This document shows positions 42,930 to 51,484 of a stretch of 64,000 nt of DNA, piece after piece. This DNA is from Streptomyces sp. SA15 (lineage in GTDB: Bacteria; Actinomycetota; Actinomycetes; Streptomycetales; Streptomycetaceae), in contig NZ_NTGE01000178.1 of NCBI RefSeq assembly GCF_002291145.1, positions 1 through 64,000 on the forward strand. The letters run 5' to 3'. The first letter of the stretch is position 1, and the number at the start of each line of letters is the position of its first letter. The notes below the pieces were generated by a model. That model searched no databases. It was not told the DNA's origin and saw only the letters and a list, made by a program, of their open reading frames with translations. A program made the position numbers and the translations under genes.

Positions 42930-45220
42930 ATGAGAGTTCGTCGTTGGTGGGGTGCGGCCGCGGTCGTGGCTGCGGGAGTTCCGGGGTGCTGGTGGTCCAG
43001 GGGGTGACCGGCGGCCCCGCGGACAGCGCGAAGGATGGCGACGGAAAGCCCGGGCCGGTCAGGAGCGAGGCGCGTACGGCCGCACTGGAGGTGGCCGGAA
43101 ACGGCACTTCCGCGCAACTCGGCAAGCGGGATACCGAGCCGTTCAGCATGCTCGGCGTCACCTGGGCGGATCCGTCCGCAAGGGTGACCGGGGCGGTCGA
43201 GGTCCGCACCCGGGACGCGGAGTCCGGAAAGTGGTCCAACTGGCTGAGCCTGGACGGGGACAGCGGGCAGGGCGAGAGCGGGGCGGCACGCGGAGGCACC
43301 GAACCGGCGTGGGTGGGACCGTCCGACGGGGTCGAGGTCCGGGTGGACGGGAAGTCCTCGGAGCGACTGCCGAAGGGGCTGCGGCTGGACATGATCGACC
43401 CGGGCGGCGAGGCTTCGGCGCTGGAGCCCGCGGCGTACACGGTCGAGGAGAGCGAGAGCCCGTCCGCCGCCACGGATGCGCCGGCCCCGGAGGAGTCGGT
43501 GACGGGCTCGGCGGAGCCGTCCGTGTCCGAGCCGGTGCCCTCCGAGCCGTCCGTGTCCGAGCCGTCCGTGTCCGAGTCGCCGTCCCAGTCGGAGCCGGTG
43601 ACGCCGAGTGCGACTCCGTCCGAGTCCGCCTCGGATTCGGCCTCACCATCGGTTTCGCCGTCCCCGTCGGTGAACGTACCGACCGCTCCGCCGTCCACCG
43701 CGCCCAAGCCGCCGATCACTTCACGGGCGGGCTGGGGTGCGGACGAGTCGATCAGCCCGGAGGAGCCCGGCTATCTCCCCGGCGGGAAGATCAAGGCGGT
43801 GGTCGTCCACCACACCGCCGAGTCCAACGACTACACCTGCGCCCAGGCCCCGGCCGTCGTACGCGGCATCTACGCCTACCACGTGCGGCAGCTCAAGTGG
43901 AAAGACATCGGCTACAACTTCCTGGTCGACAAGTGCGGCACGGTCTATGAGGGCCGCAAGGGTGGCGTCGACCTGCCGGTGATGGGAGCGCACGCGTACG
44001 GCTTCAACTCCGAGACCACCGGCATTTCAGTCCTCGGCACCTACACGACGGTCGCCCCCTCGCAGGAGGCGATGACGTCGGTCGCACGGATCGCCGCGTG
44101 GAAGCTGGGCCAGTACGGGGTCGACCCGACCGGCACCACCACCCTCACCGCGGGCGCGGACGGCACCAACTACTTCCGCAAGTCCTGGACCAAGGGTGCG
44201 CAGCTGAGCTTCCCGACCATCCACGGCCACCGCGACGGCTACAACACCCAGTGCCCTGGCGACGCCTTCTACGACCGGCTCGGCACGATCCGCAGCTGGG
44301 CGGCAGGTCCGGTCGCCGGACTCACCCTCAAGTCGGTGACCGGCACGGGCGTTTCGGGTTCGACGTACTACACCAAGGCCGACGTCACGGTGAACTGGTC
44401 GGCCACGACGCCCGCCGCGCTGATCGCGAAGTACGAGGTGCTGGTCGACGGCAAGGCCGCCGCCACCGCCACGGGAACCGCCGGCTCCGCCAAGGCGACT
44501 CTGGCCGTGGGCACCCACAAGGTGGCTGTCCGGGCCGTCCACCAGTCGGGGAAGACCACCACCACCGCGGCCGCGACCGTTGTCGCCGAGACCACCGCCC
44601 CCACCTTCACCACCAAGCCGAACCTGGCCCTGCGCACCGGCACGGTCACCACCACCGCCGTACCGCTGGCCGTGAAGTGGAAGGCCACGGACGGCGGGTC
44701 GCTGAAAGAGGTCCGGCTCACCGCCCCGGTGGCCAAGACCTACGGCCCGACCGTCACCAGCGCCAACCACACCGCCAAGTCCAACGCCGCGACGAAGTGG
44801 TCCCTGACGGCGCACGACCTCGCGGGCAACACAGCCCTCGCCTCGGTCACCGGCACCCCGGTCATCCTCCAGGAGACGTCCGCCACCAAGTCCGGCACCT
44901 GGACGACCAAGTCCTCCAGCAGCTACCTCGGCGGCAAGTCTTACACCAGCAAGACCAAGAACGCCTCGCTGAGCTGGACCTTCACCGGTCGCTCGGCAGC
45001 CTGGGTGGTCTCCCGCGCCTCCACCTCCGGCCAGGCGCACATCTACGTGGACGGTACGAAGGTGACGACCGTCGACCTGAAGTCCTCCACGGCGAAGTAC
45101 CGCGACGCGCTCTGGACCAAGACCTGGGCGTCCAGCGGCAAGCACACCGTCAAGATCGTGGTCGTCGGCACCAGTGGTCGGCCGACGGTCACGACGGACG
45201 GACTCGTCTACCTCAAGTAG
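42930..45220 (+). CDS. Secreted PGRP-type amidase, signal peptide out of frame
   Basis: The body (in frame from GTG 42986, 744 residues) repeats the layout of the amidase at 7326: FSMLGVTWADPSARVTGAVE, a Ser/Pro/Glu linker, the PGRP domain from TSRAGWGADE with zinc ligands in VHHTAES and GHRDGYNTQCPG, Ig-like repeats and the C-terminal SYLGGKSYTS to GRPTVTT sandwich. A signal peptide, MRVRRWWGAAAVVAAGVPG, starts at ATG 42930 but in another frame. One more G in the GGGG run at 42983-42986 would join them. So it is a frameshifted gene, a sequencing error, or a leaderless cytosolic form. Confidence 0.8.
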
Positions 45221-45233
45221 GCGATCAGCGTTC

Positions 45234-45575
45234 TCAGAGATTCCAGTAGTCGCGGTGGTCCTCGTCCCGCCAGCGGTCGTAGTCGGTGAAGGGGGTGGGC
45301 AGCCCCAGTGCGACCCAGGTGAGGCGAAGGACCCCGTATGCCACCGGAACAGCCAGGCCCACGAACAGGCTCTGCCGCTCCGCCGTCCCGAGGGCGAAGC
45401 GGGCAGTGGCGAACCCGGCGGCGAAAAGGACGCCGGCTCCAGCGGTCGCCAGCAGGAAGTCGGCGGCACGGACCGCGTACGACTCCATCGACCAGTGCAG
45501 CAGCTTGAGGTAGCCGATGATGGCCACGCTTGCCATTGCCAGGCCGCCGATGAGAACAAGGAGATGTCGCTCCAC
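45234..45575 (-). CDS. Small membrane protein
   Basis: The 113-residue protein has three or four hydrophobic segments (LLVLIGGLAMASVAIIGYLK; ADFLLATAGAGVLFAAGFAT; SLFVGLAVPVAYGVLRLTWV) and an acidic aromatic tail (FTDYDRWRDEDHRDYWNL). No family is recognised. GTG 45575 has only a weak ribosome site. It is the last gene of a probable operon with the lipoprotein (87-base gap) and the spermidine-synthase-like protein. Confidence 0.7.
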   Translation of the reverse strand: MERHLLVLIGGLAMASVAIIGYLKLLHWSMESYAVRAADFLLATAGAGVLFAAGFATARFALGTAERQSLFVGLAVPVAYGVLRLTWVALGLPTPFTDYDRWRDEDHRDYWNL

Positions 45576-45662
45576 ACCACCGGAGAGTAGGGACCTGACT
45601 CGGGACGGGTCCCCGAGCGCGATCAGTACGTGCTGCTCAACGCCTGCTGTAGCGTGCGGTTA

Positions 45663-46205
45663 TCAGGGTGAGGTTGAGCCGTTCGAGCTTCCCTGCAACG
45701 TGTTGGCAGGCCTCGGATTGATCGTGTCGAAGTAGACGCTGTCCGTACCCGGATCGAAGTAGAACGCGCCGGAATCGGTCGTCATCTCATTGTCGAAGGA
45801 CTCGCTGCGGACCCACCTCGCGCTCTTGGGCATGAACTGCGCGAGGGCACTCGGCGGTTGGGGCGGCGTCGCGGGCTGGAAATCCCGCTGCGGCGCCCCG
45901 ACGACAGCGGCGACGCCACCCGCTCTCAGCCGGGCCAAGCCGACGACACGAACGTCCGTGGGACCCGGGGCGGACACCCGTGAACCGGAGCCCAGTACAA
46001 CGCCCAGCCAGTGAGCGTCGGAGAGCGGGCCGAGCGCGGTGAACCGCCGCTCCAGTGGTTCGAGGTCTGTACGGACCTTGCTGTCATCGGTGTTGCCGTC
46101 GTTGCCGCCATCGGTGCTTCTCGAATCCGGCGTGCACGACGAGAGCACCACCGCCGCGCCGAGCGCGAGCACTCCCCGACGTCCGAGATCTACCGAGCCG
46201 CCCAT
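45663..46205 (-). CDS. Putative lipoprotein
   Basis: ATG 46205 follows GGAGG by seven bases. The 180-residue protein has a short signal with two arginines (DLGRRGVLALGAAVVLSSC); Cys24 in LSSC fits a lipobox, so it should be lipid-anchored outside the membrane, possibly exported by Tat. The mature domain is not recognised (LERRFTALGPLSDAHWLGVV; GAFYFDPGTDSVYFDTINP). It lies 60 bases after the spermidine-synthase-like gene and is probably co-transcribed with it. Confidence 0.8.
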   Translation of the reverse strand: MGGSVDLGRRGVLALGAAVVLSSCTPDSRSTDGGNDGNTDDSKVRTDLEPLERRFTALGPLSDAHWLGVVLGSGSRVSAPGPTDVRVVGLARLRAGGVAAVVGAPQRDFQPATPPQPPSALAQFMPKSARWVRSESFDNEMTTDSGAFYFDPGTDSVYFDTINPRPANTLQGSSNGSTSP

Positions 46206-46265
46206 GAGACGCCCTCCCCTGCAGGGCGTTGGTGATGGTGAACGGAGTGGCAACGCTGAAGGGGC

Positions 46266-47810
46266 TCACCGGCTGCTCTGTGGGCTGTAGGGCTGGAGGA
46301 GCTGGTCGACGGGTGCGTAGTCGTCGGTGAGCAGTCGGGCATCGCCGATCCAGGAGGTGAGGTCGTCGCCGGTGGCGATCTTCCAGCCGGTTTGGCGGGC
46401 GTCCAGCGCTTCCTGGGCCGCACGTAGGTCGACTTGCCGGTTGGAGGCGAGCACCACCAGATTGCCCCCCTGGGGGATGGCGGTCGGGTCGAGGCCGATA
46501 TCGGTGGGTTCGCCGACGAGGGCGACGTGCTCGAAGGTCTCGCTGAGGGTGGCTGCTTCGGCACGTGCGAAGGCCATATCACCGTGATCGATGAGGTTGG
46601 CGACGTACAGGCCGTCCTCGTTGAGCACCCGTCGTACGTCAGTCATCGCTTCCACCGTGGTGAGGTGCCACGGCACGCTGACGCCCCCGAAGGCGTCGCC
46701 GACGACGAGGTCACGACTGCCGGCGTCCAGTCGCCGCAGGCCGAGCCTGCCGTCCTCGACGCGTACGTCGATACCGGCCTGCGATCTCAGACCGAGTTGG
46801 TCGCGGTCGATACGCACGACCCCGCTGTCGATCTCGGATACGAGGCTGCGCGTCCCGGGCCGCGTGGCCGCGAGGTAACGGGGAAAGGTGAGCCCGCCGC
46901 CACCCAGGTGGTGGGCGGCAAGGGGCTCACCTTCGGGGAAGGCGGCATCGACCACCGACGCGATGGCGCGCACGTACGTGAACTCCAGGAACGTCGGGTT
47001 GTCGATGTCGACGTAGGAGTGCCGCACACCGTCCAGAACAAGTGTGCGGCCGCTGTCCCGGTCGGGGTCTGCGACGACCCGTGCGCAGTGGTACCTGGTC
47101 TCCGTGTCGCAGCCACCGGGCGCGACCGTGGTGGCGAGGCCGCCGGCGACGACCACGAGTGTCAGGGCAGGGGTGCCGCTCCACCCGCGCGTTCGCCACT
47201 CGACCAGCGCCGCGCCGACCACCAGCAGTGTTCCGAGGCCGATCAGGATGCCGCTGACCGGCAACCGCGATACGAGGACGAAGCCGGTGAGGACGGTGCC
47301 GACGATGGCGCCGACTGTGCCGACGCCGGACAGTCGGCCGACGACCGTTCCGGTCTCGGCGAGGCTGGTGAGACGCAACTTGGTCACGATCGGTGTCACC
47401 GCGGAGAGCAGCGCGCCCGGCACGAGGATGGTCATCGACGCGATGAACAAGAGCACCGGTGGTGCCCACTCCCCCGTGGTACGCAGCACGGCAGGGGTGA
47501 GCGCCACGACCGCTCCCGACACCCCGAGCGAAGGGCCCAACAGCCGGCGTGGATTGACCTGGTCGGCGAGGCGCCCACCCATCCAGGAGCCGACGGCGAT
47601 CGCGGTGAGGGCGATGCCGATCACCATGGTGCTGGTCTCGAGGGTGAGGCCGAGGTAGGGAGCCAGCAGCCGTAAAGCGACGATCTCGACCACCAGGACC
47701 GCGGCCGAGGACCCGAACACAAGCACGGCAGCGGCACGGGGACCCAGGCCGTCGTTGCGAGGCGTGCCCTCGGCGACAGGCGAAGAAGACGATCCGGTCA
47801 CGGGCGACAT
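46266..47810 (-). CDS. Fused membrane / spermidine synthase-like protein
   Basis: The 514-residue protein has a membrane half (residues 30-240) with about eight segments, starting AAAVLVFGSSAAVLVVEIVA, and a cytosolic half (280-500) with an aminopropyltransferase-like Rossmann fold: HHLGGGGLTFPRYLAATRPG, SLVSEIDSGVVRIDRDQLGL and DLVVGDAFGGVSVPWHLTT. Such fusions are annotated as fused MFS/spermidine synthase; whether they make polyamines is unproven. The start is uncertain: ATG 47810 or GTG 47825, neither with a good ribosome site, and the frame is open much further upstream. Confidence 0.85.
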   Translation of the reverse strand: MSPVTGSSSSPVAEGTPRNDGLGPRAAAVLVFGSSAAVLVVEIVALRLLAPYLGLTLETSTMVIGIALTAIAVGSWMGGRLADQVNPRRLLGPSLGVSGAVVALTPAVLRTTGEWAPPVLLFIASMTILVPGALLSAVTPIVTKLRLTSLAETGTVVGRLSGVGTVGAIVGTVLTGFVLVSRLPVSGILIGLGTLLVVGAALVEWRTRGWSGTPALTLVVVAGGLATTVAPGGCDTETRYHCARVVADPDRDSGRTLVLDGVRHSYVDIDNPTFLEFTYVRAIASVVDAAFPEGEPLAAHHLGGGGLTFPRYLAATRPGTRSLVSEIDSGVVRIDRDQLGLRSQAGIDVRVEDGRLGLRRLDAGSRDLVVGDAFGGVSVPWHLTTVEAMTDVRRVLNEDGLYVANLIDHGDMAFARAEAATLSETFEHVALVGEPTDIGLDPTAIPQGGNLVVLASNRQVDLRAAQEALDARQTGWKIATGDDLTSWIGDARLLTDDYAPVDQLLQPYSPQSSR

Positions 47811-47828
47811 CCTTGCACGCACCACTCG

Positions 47829-48095
47829 TCGGCGGCCGTAAAGAGCCTTCAGCGGTACGACGTTGGGGAGGTCATTCGTGTCTCGCTCGTGGGCGCTGAC
47901 GAATCTGCCGAGCTGCTCGTGCCCTCGGATGCGTGCGCACCGTCCGGTGTAGAGGCGGCGGCTGATGCGGAGGAGACGGCGAGCGATGTCCTTCGCCTGA
48001 CGGTGGGCCTGGGCGTTCCGCTCGGCGTTGAGGTAGGTCGCGGCGCGCCAGGACGCAGTTGATCGACGCCGGCAGCGAGAGAGGTTCCGAAGCCG
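47829..48095 (-). pseudogene. Coding-like fragment in frame with the spermidine synthase-like gene
   Basis: The same frame continues upstream of 47825 without a stop to 48096 and reads like protein: WRAATYLNAERNAQAHRQAK, DIARRLLRISRRLYTGRCAR, GHEQLGRFVSAHERDTNDLP. Codon use is strongly GC3-rich. There is no start codon in the frame. It is most likely the remains of an unrelated gene fused by deletion. Bases 48096-48218 show nothing. Confidence 0.4.
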
Positions 48096-48218
48096 TCACG
48101 TATGTACTCCTCGGATTGTTCGCCGCTCTCGATGGAGTGGGGCGCGTTGGCCGGTACGCCCACTCTGCGCTCGGGGTCTCGGGACCGGTCCCGAGTGCGC
48201 GGTGCCCAGGGCACGAAG

Positions 48219-48257
48219 AAGGCCGGCTCGACGCCGTTGGCGCCGAGCCGGCCTTTT
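48219..48257. terminator. Long stem-loop downstream of argG
   Basis: AAGGCCGGCTCG (48219-48230) pairs with CGAGCCGGCCTT (48244-48255), with an inner CGCC/GGCG stem. T-rich sequence follows on the plus strand and TTCTTC on the minus strand, so it may act in both directions. Confidence 0.8.
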
Positions 48258-48260
48258 CGG

Positions 48261-48300
48261 TGGTGCGTCCCCCTTGGGGGCGGTGCGTCCCCCTTGGGGG
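48261..48300. repeat. Two 20-bp direct repeats
   Basis: GGTGCGTCCCCCTTGGGGG occurs twice in tandem just past the argG stop; each copy holds the near-palindrome CCCCCTTGGGGG. Confidence 0.8.
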
Positions 48301-48303
48301 TGG

Positions 48304-49758
48304 TCAGTCCGTGCCCGACTCCATCGCGGCGCGGTCCAGCAGTTGGTCGTCCTCGGAGACCTCGCCGCGGGAGGCGATGGCCTCCGCGCCGCCCTCCGGC
48401 ATGGCCGGCATCGTGCCGATCAGGCCGGTCGCAGCCGCCTGGGCGGCGCCGATGGCGGGGCTGCCGGTGCCGATCAGGCCGAGGCCGGCGTACTGCTCCA
48501 GCTTGGCGCGCGAGTCGGCGATGTCGAGGTTGCGCATGGTGAGCTGGCCGATCCGGTCCACCGGGCCGAACGCGGAGTCCTCGGTGCGCTCCATGGACAG
48601 CTTGTCCGGGTGGTAGCTGAACGCCGGTCCCGTGGTGTCGAGGATCGAGTAGTCCTCGCCGCGCCGCAGCCGCAGGGTGACCTCGCCGGTGACCGCCGAG
48701 CCGACCCAGCGCTGCAGCGACTCCCGGATCATCAGCGCCTGCGGGTCCAGCCAGCGGCCCTCGTACATCAGCCGGCCCAGGCGCCGTCCCTCGGTGTGGT
48801 ACTGGGCGAGGGTGTCCTCGTTGTGGATGGCGTTGACCAGGCGCTCGTAGGCCGTGTGCAGCAGGGCCATGCCGGGCGCCTCGTAGATGCCGCGGCTCTT
48901 GGCCTCGATGATCCGGTTCTCGATCTGGTCCGACATGCCCATGCCGTGGCGGCCACCGATGGCGTTGGCCTCCGTCACCAGGTCGACGGGGGAGGCGAAC
49001 TCCTTGCCGTTGATCGTCACCGGGCGGCCCTGGTCGAAGCCGATCGTCACGTCCTCGGTGGCGATCTCGACCGACGGGTCCCAGAACCGCACGCCCATGA
49101 TCGGCTCCACGGTCTCCACGCCGGTGTCCAGGTGCTCCAGGGTCTTGGCCTCGTGGGTGGCGCCCCAGATGTTGGCGTCGGTGGAGTACGCCTTCTCCGT
49201 GCTGTCGCGGTAGGGCAGGTCGTGGGCGAGCAGCCACTCCGACATTTCCTTGCGGCCACCGAGCTCGGTCACGAAGTCCGCGTCCAGCCAGGGCTTGTAG
49301 ATCCGCAGGTGCGGGTTGGCGAGCAGGCCGTAGCGGTAGAACCGCTCGATGTCGTTGCCCTTGAAGGTGGAGCCGTCGCCCCAGATCTGTACGTCGTCCT
49401 CGAGCATCGCCCGGACCAGGAGCGTGCCGGTGACGGCGCGGCCGAGCGGCGTGGTGTTGAAGTACGCACGCCCGCCCGAGCGGATGTGGAACGCCCCGCA
49501 GGTGAGCGCGGCCAGGCCCTCCTCGACGAGCGCCGCGCGGCAGTCGACCAGGCGCGCGATCTCGGCGCCGTAGGTCTTGGCACGGCCGGGCACCGAGGCG
49601 ATGTCGGGCTCGTCGTACTGGCCGATGTCGGCGGTGTAGGTGCACGGGACGGCGCCCTTGTCGCGCATCCACGCGACCGCGACGGAGGTGTCGAGGCCGC
49701 CCGAGAAGGCGATGCCGACGCGCTCGCCGGCGGGAAGGGAGGTGAGGACCTTGGACAT
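48304..49758 (-). CDS. argG: Argininosuccinate synthase
   Basis: The 484-residue cytosolic enzyme joins citrulline and aspartate with ATP in arginine synthesis. The PP-loop motif is AFSGGLDTSVAVAWM near residue 17, followed by YTADIGQYDEPDI, IWGDGSTFKGNDIERFYRYG and HGMGMSDQIENRIIEAKSRG. It is the long form (about 480 residues) seen in Streptomyces, not the 400-residue form. ATG 49758 matches the family start; ATG 49773 lies inside the operator. An ARG-box-like site overlaps the start region, so ArgR repression is expected. No other arg genes are near. Confidence 0.96.
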   Translation of the reverse strand: MSKVLTSLPAGERVGIAFSGGLDTSVAVAWMRDKGAVPCTYTADIGQYDEPDIASVPGRAKTYGAEIARLVDCRAALVEEGLAALTCGAFHIRSGGRAYFNTTPLGRAVTGTLLVRAMLEDDVQIWGDGSTFKGNDIERFYRYGLLANPHLRIYKPWLDADFVTELGGRKEMSEWLLAHDLPYRDSTEKAYSTDANIWGATHEAKTLEHLDTGVETVEPIMGVRFWDPSVEIATEDVTIGFDQGRPVTINGKEFASPVDLVTEANAIGGRHGMGMSDQIENRIIEAKSRGIYEAPGMALLHTAYERLVNAIHNEDTLAQYHTEGRRLGRLMYEGRWLDPQALMIRESLQRWVGSAVTGEVTLRLRRGEDYSILDTTGPAFSYHPDKLSMERTEDSAFGPVDRIGQLTMRNLDIADSRAKLEQYAGLGLIGTGSPAIGAAQAAATGLIGTMPAMPEGGAEAIASRGEVSEDDQLLDRAAMESGTD

Positions 49759-49768
49759 GGGAAGAGTA

Positions 49769-49792
49769 TGCATTGAAATGCATGATCATGCA
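49769..49792. promoter_or_regulatory. ARG-box-like operator of argG
   Basis: Two overlapping perfect palindromes, TGCATTGAAATGCA (49769-49782) and TGCATGATCATGCA (49779-49792), resemble Streptomyces ArgR sites and lie 11 bases before argG. Confidence 0.75.
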
Positions 49793-49900
49793 AAGGCGCC
49801 TGCAGGTCCAATGCCGCCAGGTCGAAGGTGCTGCCCGCCGATCCCGATGATCCCGCTGATTCCGATGATCCCGCTGATCCGATGACCCCGACGAGACCGC

Positions 49901-51301
49901 TCAGCGACGCACGGCCGCCTCTCGCGCCACGGAGACGATGAGTTCCCGCAGCCCCTCGGCGTACAGCCGCATGTTCTTGTAGGCGACCTCGGTGTCCGGG
50001 TAGCGGCTGGCGAACTGCAGGCCGTCGTGGAATCTGGTGACCCACGCGCACACCTGGTCGCCGTACGAGACCCGCATCAGCGCGTACGCCTTCATCTCCT
50101 GCCACCGGTCCGATCCCGGGATGCCGCGTGTGTCGACGAACGAGACGATCGAGTACAGGTCCGGAGATGTGGGCCGGAAGTCGGTGCCCAGCAGGCGCAG
50201 CACGCGGGCGAGGGGCATCCGGGACAGCGGCTTGTTCTTCCGCAGTTCGGCGCGGACCATTTTCAGCGCGCTGTCGAAGTCCGGCGCCTGCGCCACGGGG
50301 ATATCGATCGGCGCGCCGCCCACATACCAGCCGACCGAGTCCAGCCACTGGGACTTCACCCTGGTGTGGAACGGCACGACGGTGCGGTACACCTGTTCTC
50401 CGCCGATCTCGTGGACAAGGAGGGCGGTGGCCGCGAGGACGCCGACCAGGCTTCCGCCGTACGGGCGGCAGTACGCCTCGAAGGCTCCCGCGTCCGCGTC
50501 GTCGACGAGCATCTCGCGCATCAGCTTCTGGGTGGGCAGCGGCCCTTCGGGGTCGAGGCCGAGGTCGACGGGGAAGTTCGGCAGCCTCCCCTCGCACTGG
50601 GCGACGAACTCGCGCCAGCGGGCGACGATCGCGTGGGTGTCGTCGATCCGGTCGGCGTCCGTCCGCTCGATCGCGCAGAAGTCGACGTAGCTGGCGAGCG
50701 GTGTCGGCTCCAGGGCTCGGCCGGCGAGGGCGGTCTCGTAGAGTCCGTGGATCTCGGCGGGGATGCGGTAGATCGAGTACGCGTCGACGTTGCTGTGGTC
50801 GAACGCCATGTAGACGCTCGCGCCGTCCTCCCTGACGACCGCGGTGTAGATGAAGTTCGGCCAGCCGAGGGCGTCCGCCGCGACGTCGAAACGATCCTCC
50901 AGGTACCGGGTCAGCGTCGCCGCGTCCGCGAAGTCGCCGACGTCCTCGCGGTGCAGCGCGACGGCATCGGCGTCCAGCGTGAACCGCCGCATCTCGTCGC
51001 CGACCCAGCGGAAGCCGCTGCGCAGCGTCTCGTGCCGGAGGGTCCAGGCGCGCAGTGCCTCCTGAAGGGCCCCGGTGTCGACCGGCCCGGGGATGTCGAA
51101 CGCGGCGCCGGACCAGGTGGGTACGAACAGTCCGTCTTCGCGCACCGACCGCGCTGTCCGTACGTGGGACTCCTGTACGTACGCGGGCGGGCGGGAATCC
51201 TCCGGCAACGCGGCCGCCGTTTCGACGGTCCTCGGATGCAGCGTCCATTCCACGAGATATCCGGGCCGGATCTCACAACGCTGGATGTCGGTCGTGTGCA
51301 A
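49901..51301 (-). CDS. Stand-alone condensation-superfamily acyltransferase
   Basis: TTG 51301 is chosen because GGAG lies seven bases upstream. The 466-residue protein has the two-lobed CAT/condensation fold. The core motif is MAFDHSNVDAYSIYRI, an HxxxD with the catalytic-type His; the usual first His of HHxxxD is Asp here. Later blocks, VVPFHTRVKSQWLDSVGWYV and IVSFVDTRG, fit condensation or PapA-like enzymes. It probably forms an ester or amide from a carrier-bound acyl group, but no NRPS or PKS is nearby. Confidence 0.85.
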   Translation of the reverse strand: MHTTDIQRCEIRPGYLVEWTLHPRTVETAAALPEDSRPPAYVQESHVRTARSVREDGLFVPTWSGAAFDIPGPVDTGALQEALRAWTLRHETLRSGFRWVGDEMRRFTLDADAVALHREDVGDFADAATLTRYLEDRFDVAADALGWPNFIYTAVVREDGASVYMAFDHSNVDAYSIYRIPAEIHGLYETALAGRALEPTPLASYVDFCAIERTDADRIDDTHAIVARWREFVAQCEGRLPNFPVDLGLDPEGPLPTQKLMREMLVDDADAGAFEAYCRPYGGSLVGVLAATALLVHEIGGEQVYRTVVPFHTRVKSQWLDSVGWYVGGAPIDIPVAQAPDFDSALKMVRAELRKNKPLSRMPLARVLRLLGTDFRPTSPDLYSIVSFVDTRGIPGSDRWQEMKAYALMRVSYGDQVCAWVTRFHDGLQFASRYPDTEVAYKNMRLYAEGLRELIVSVAREAAVRR

Positions 51302-51484
51302 GGGGGCTCTCCGTTCGCGGCATCGTTCGATGTCGACATCAGCCCAACGAGGGATTGATCCGAAAGAGACGCCGAGGTCCTGCCGGGTCCTCCGGACGGC
51401 AGTCAGTTCCGGTTCACGGCACGGGGAGCGGGATCGGTCAGCTGGAAGTGCCAGATGAACATGGATTGAGTGACCAGGTCCGGC

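Noticed and set aside
47849..49789. Long minus-strand frame overlapping argG in another phase
   Set aside because: Low-complexity Arg/Pro/Gly translation; argG itself explains the strand.
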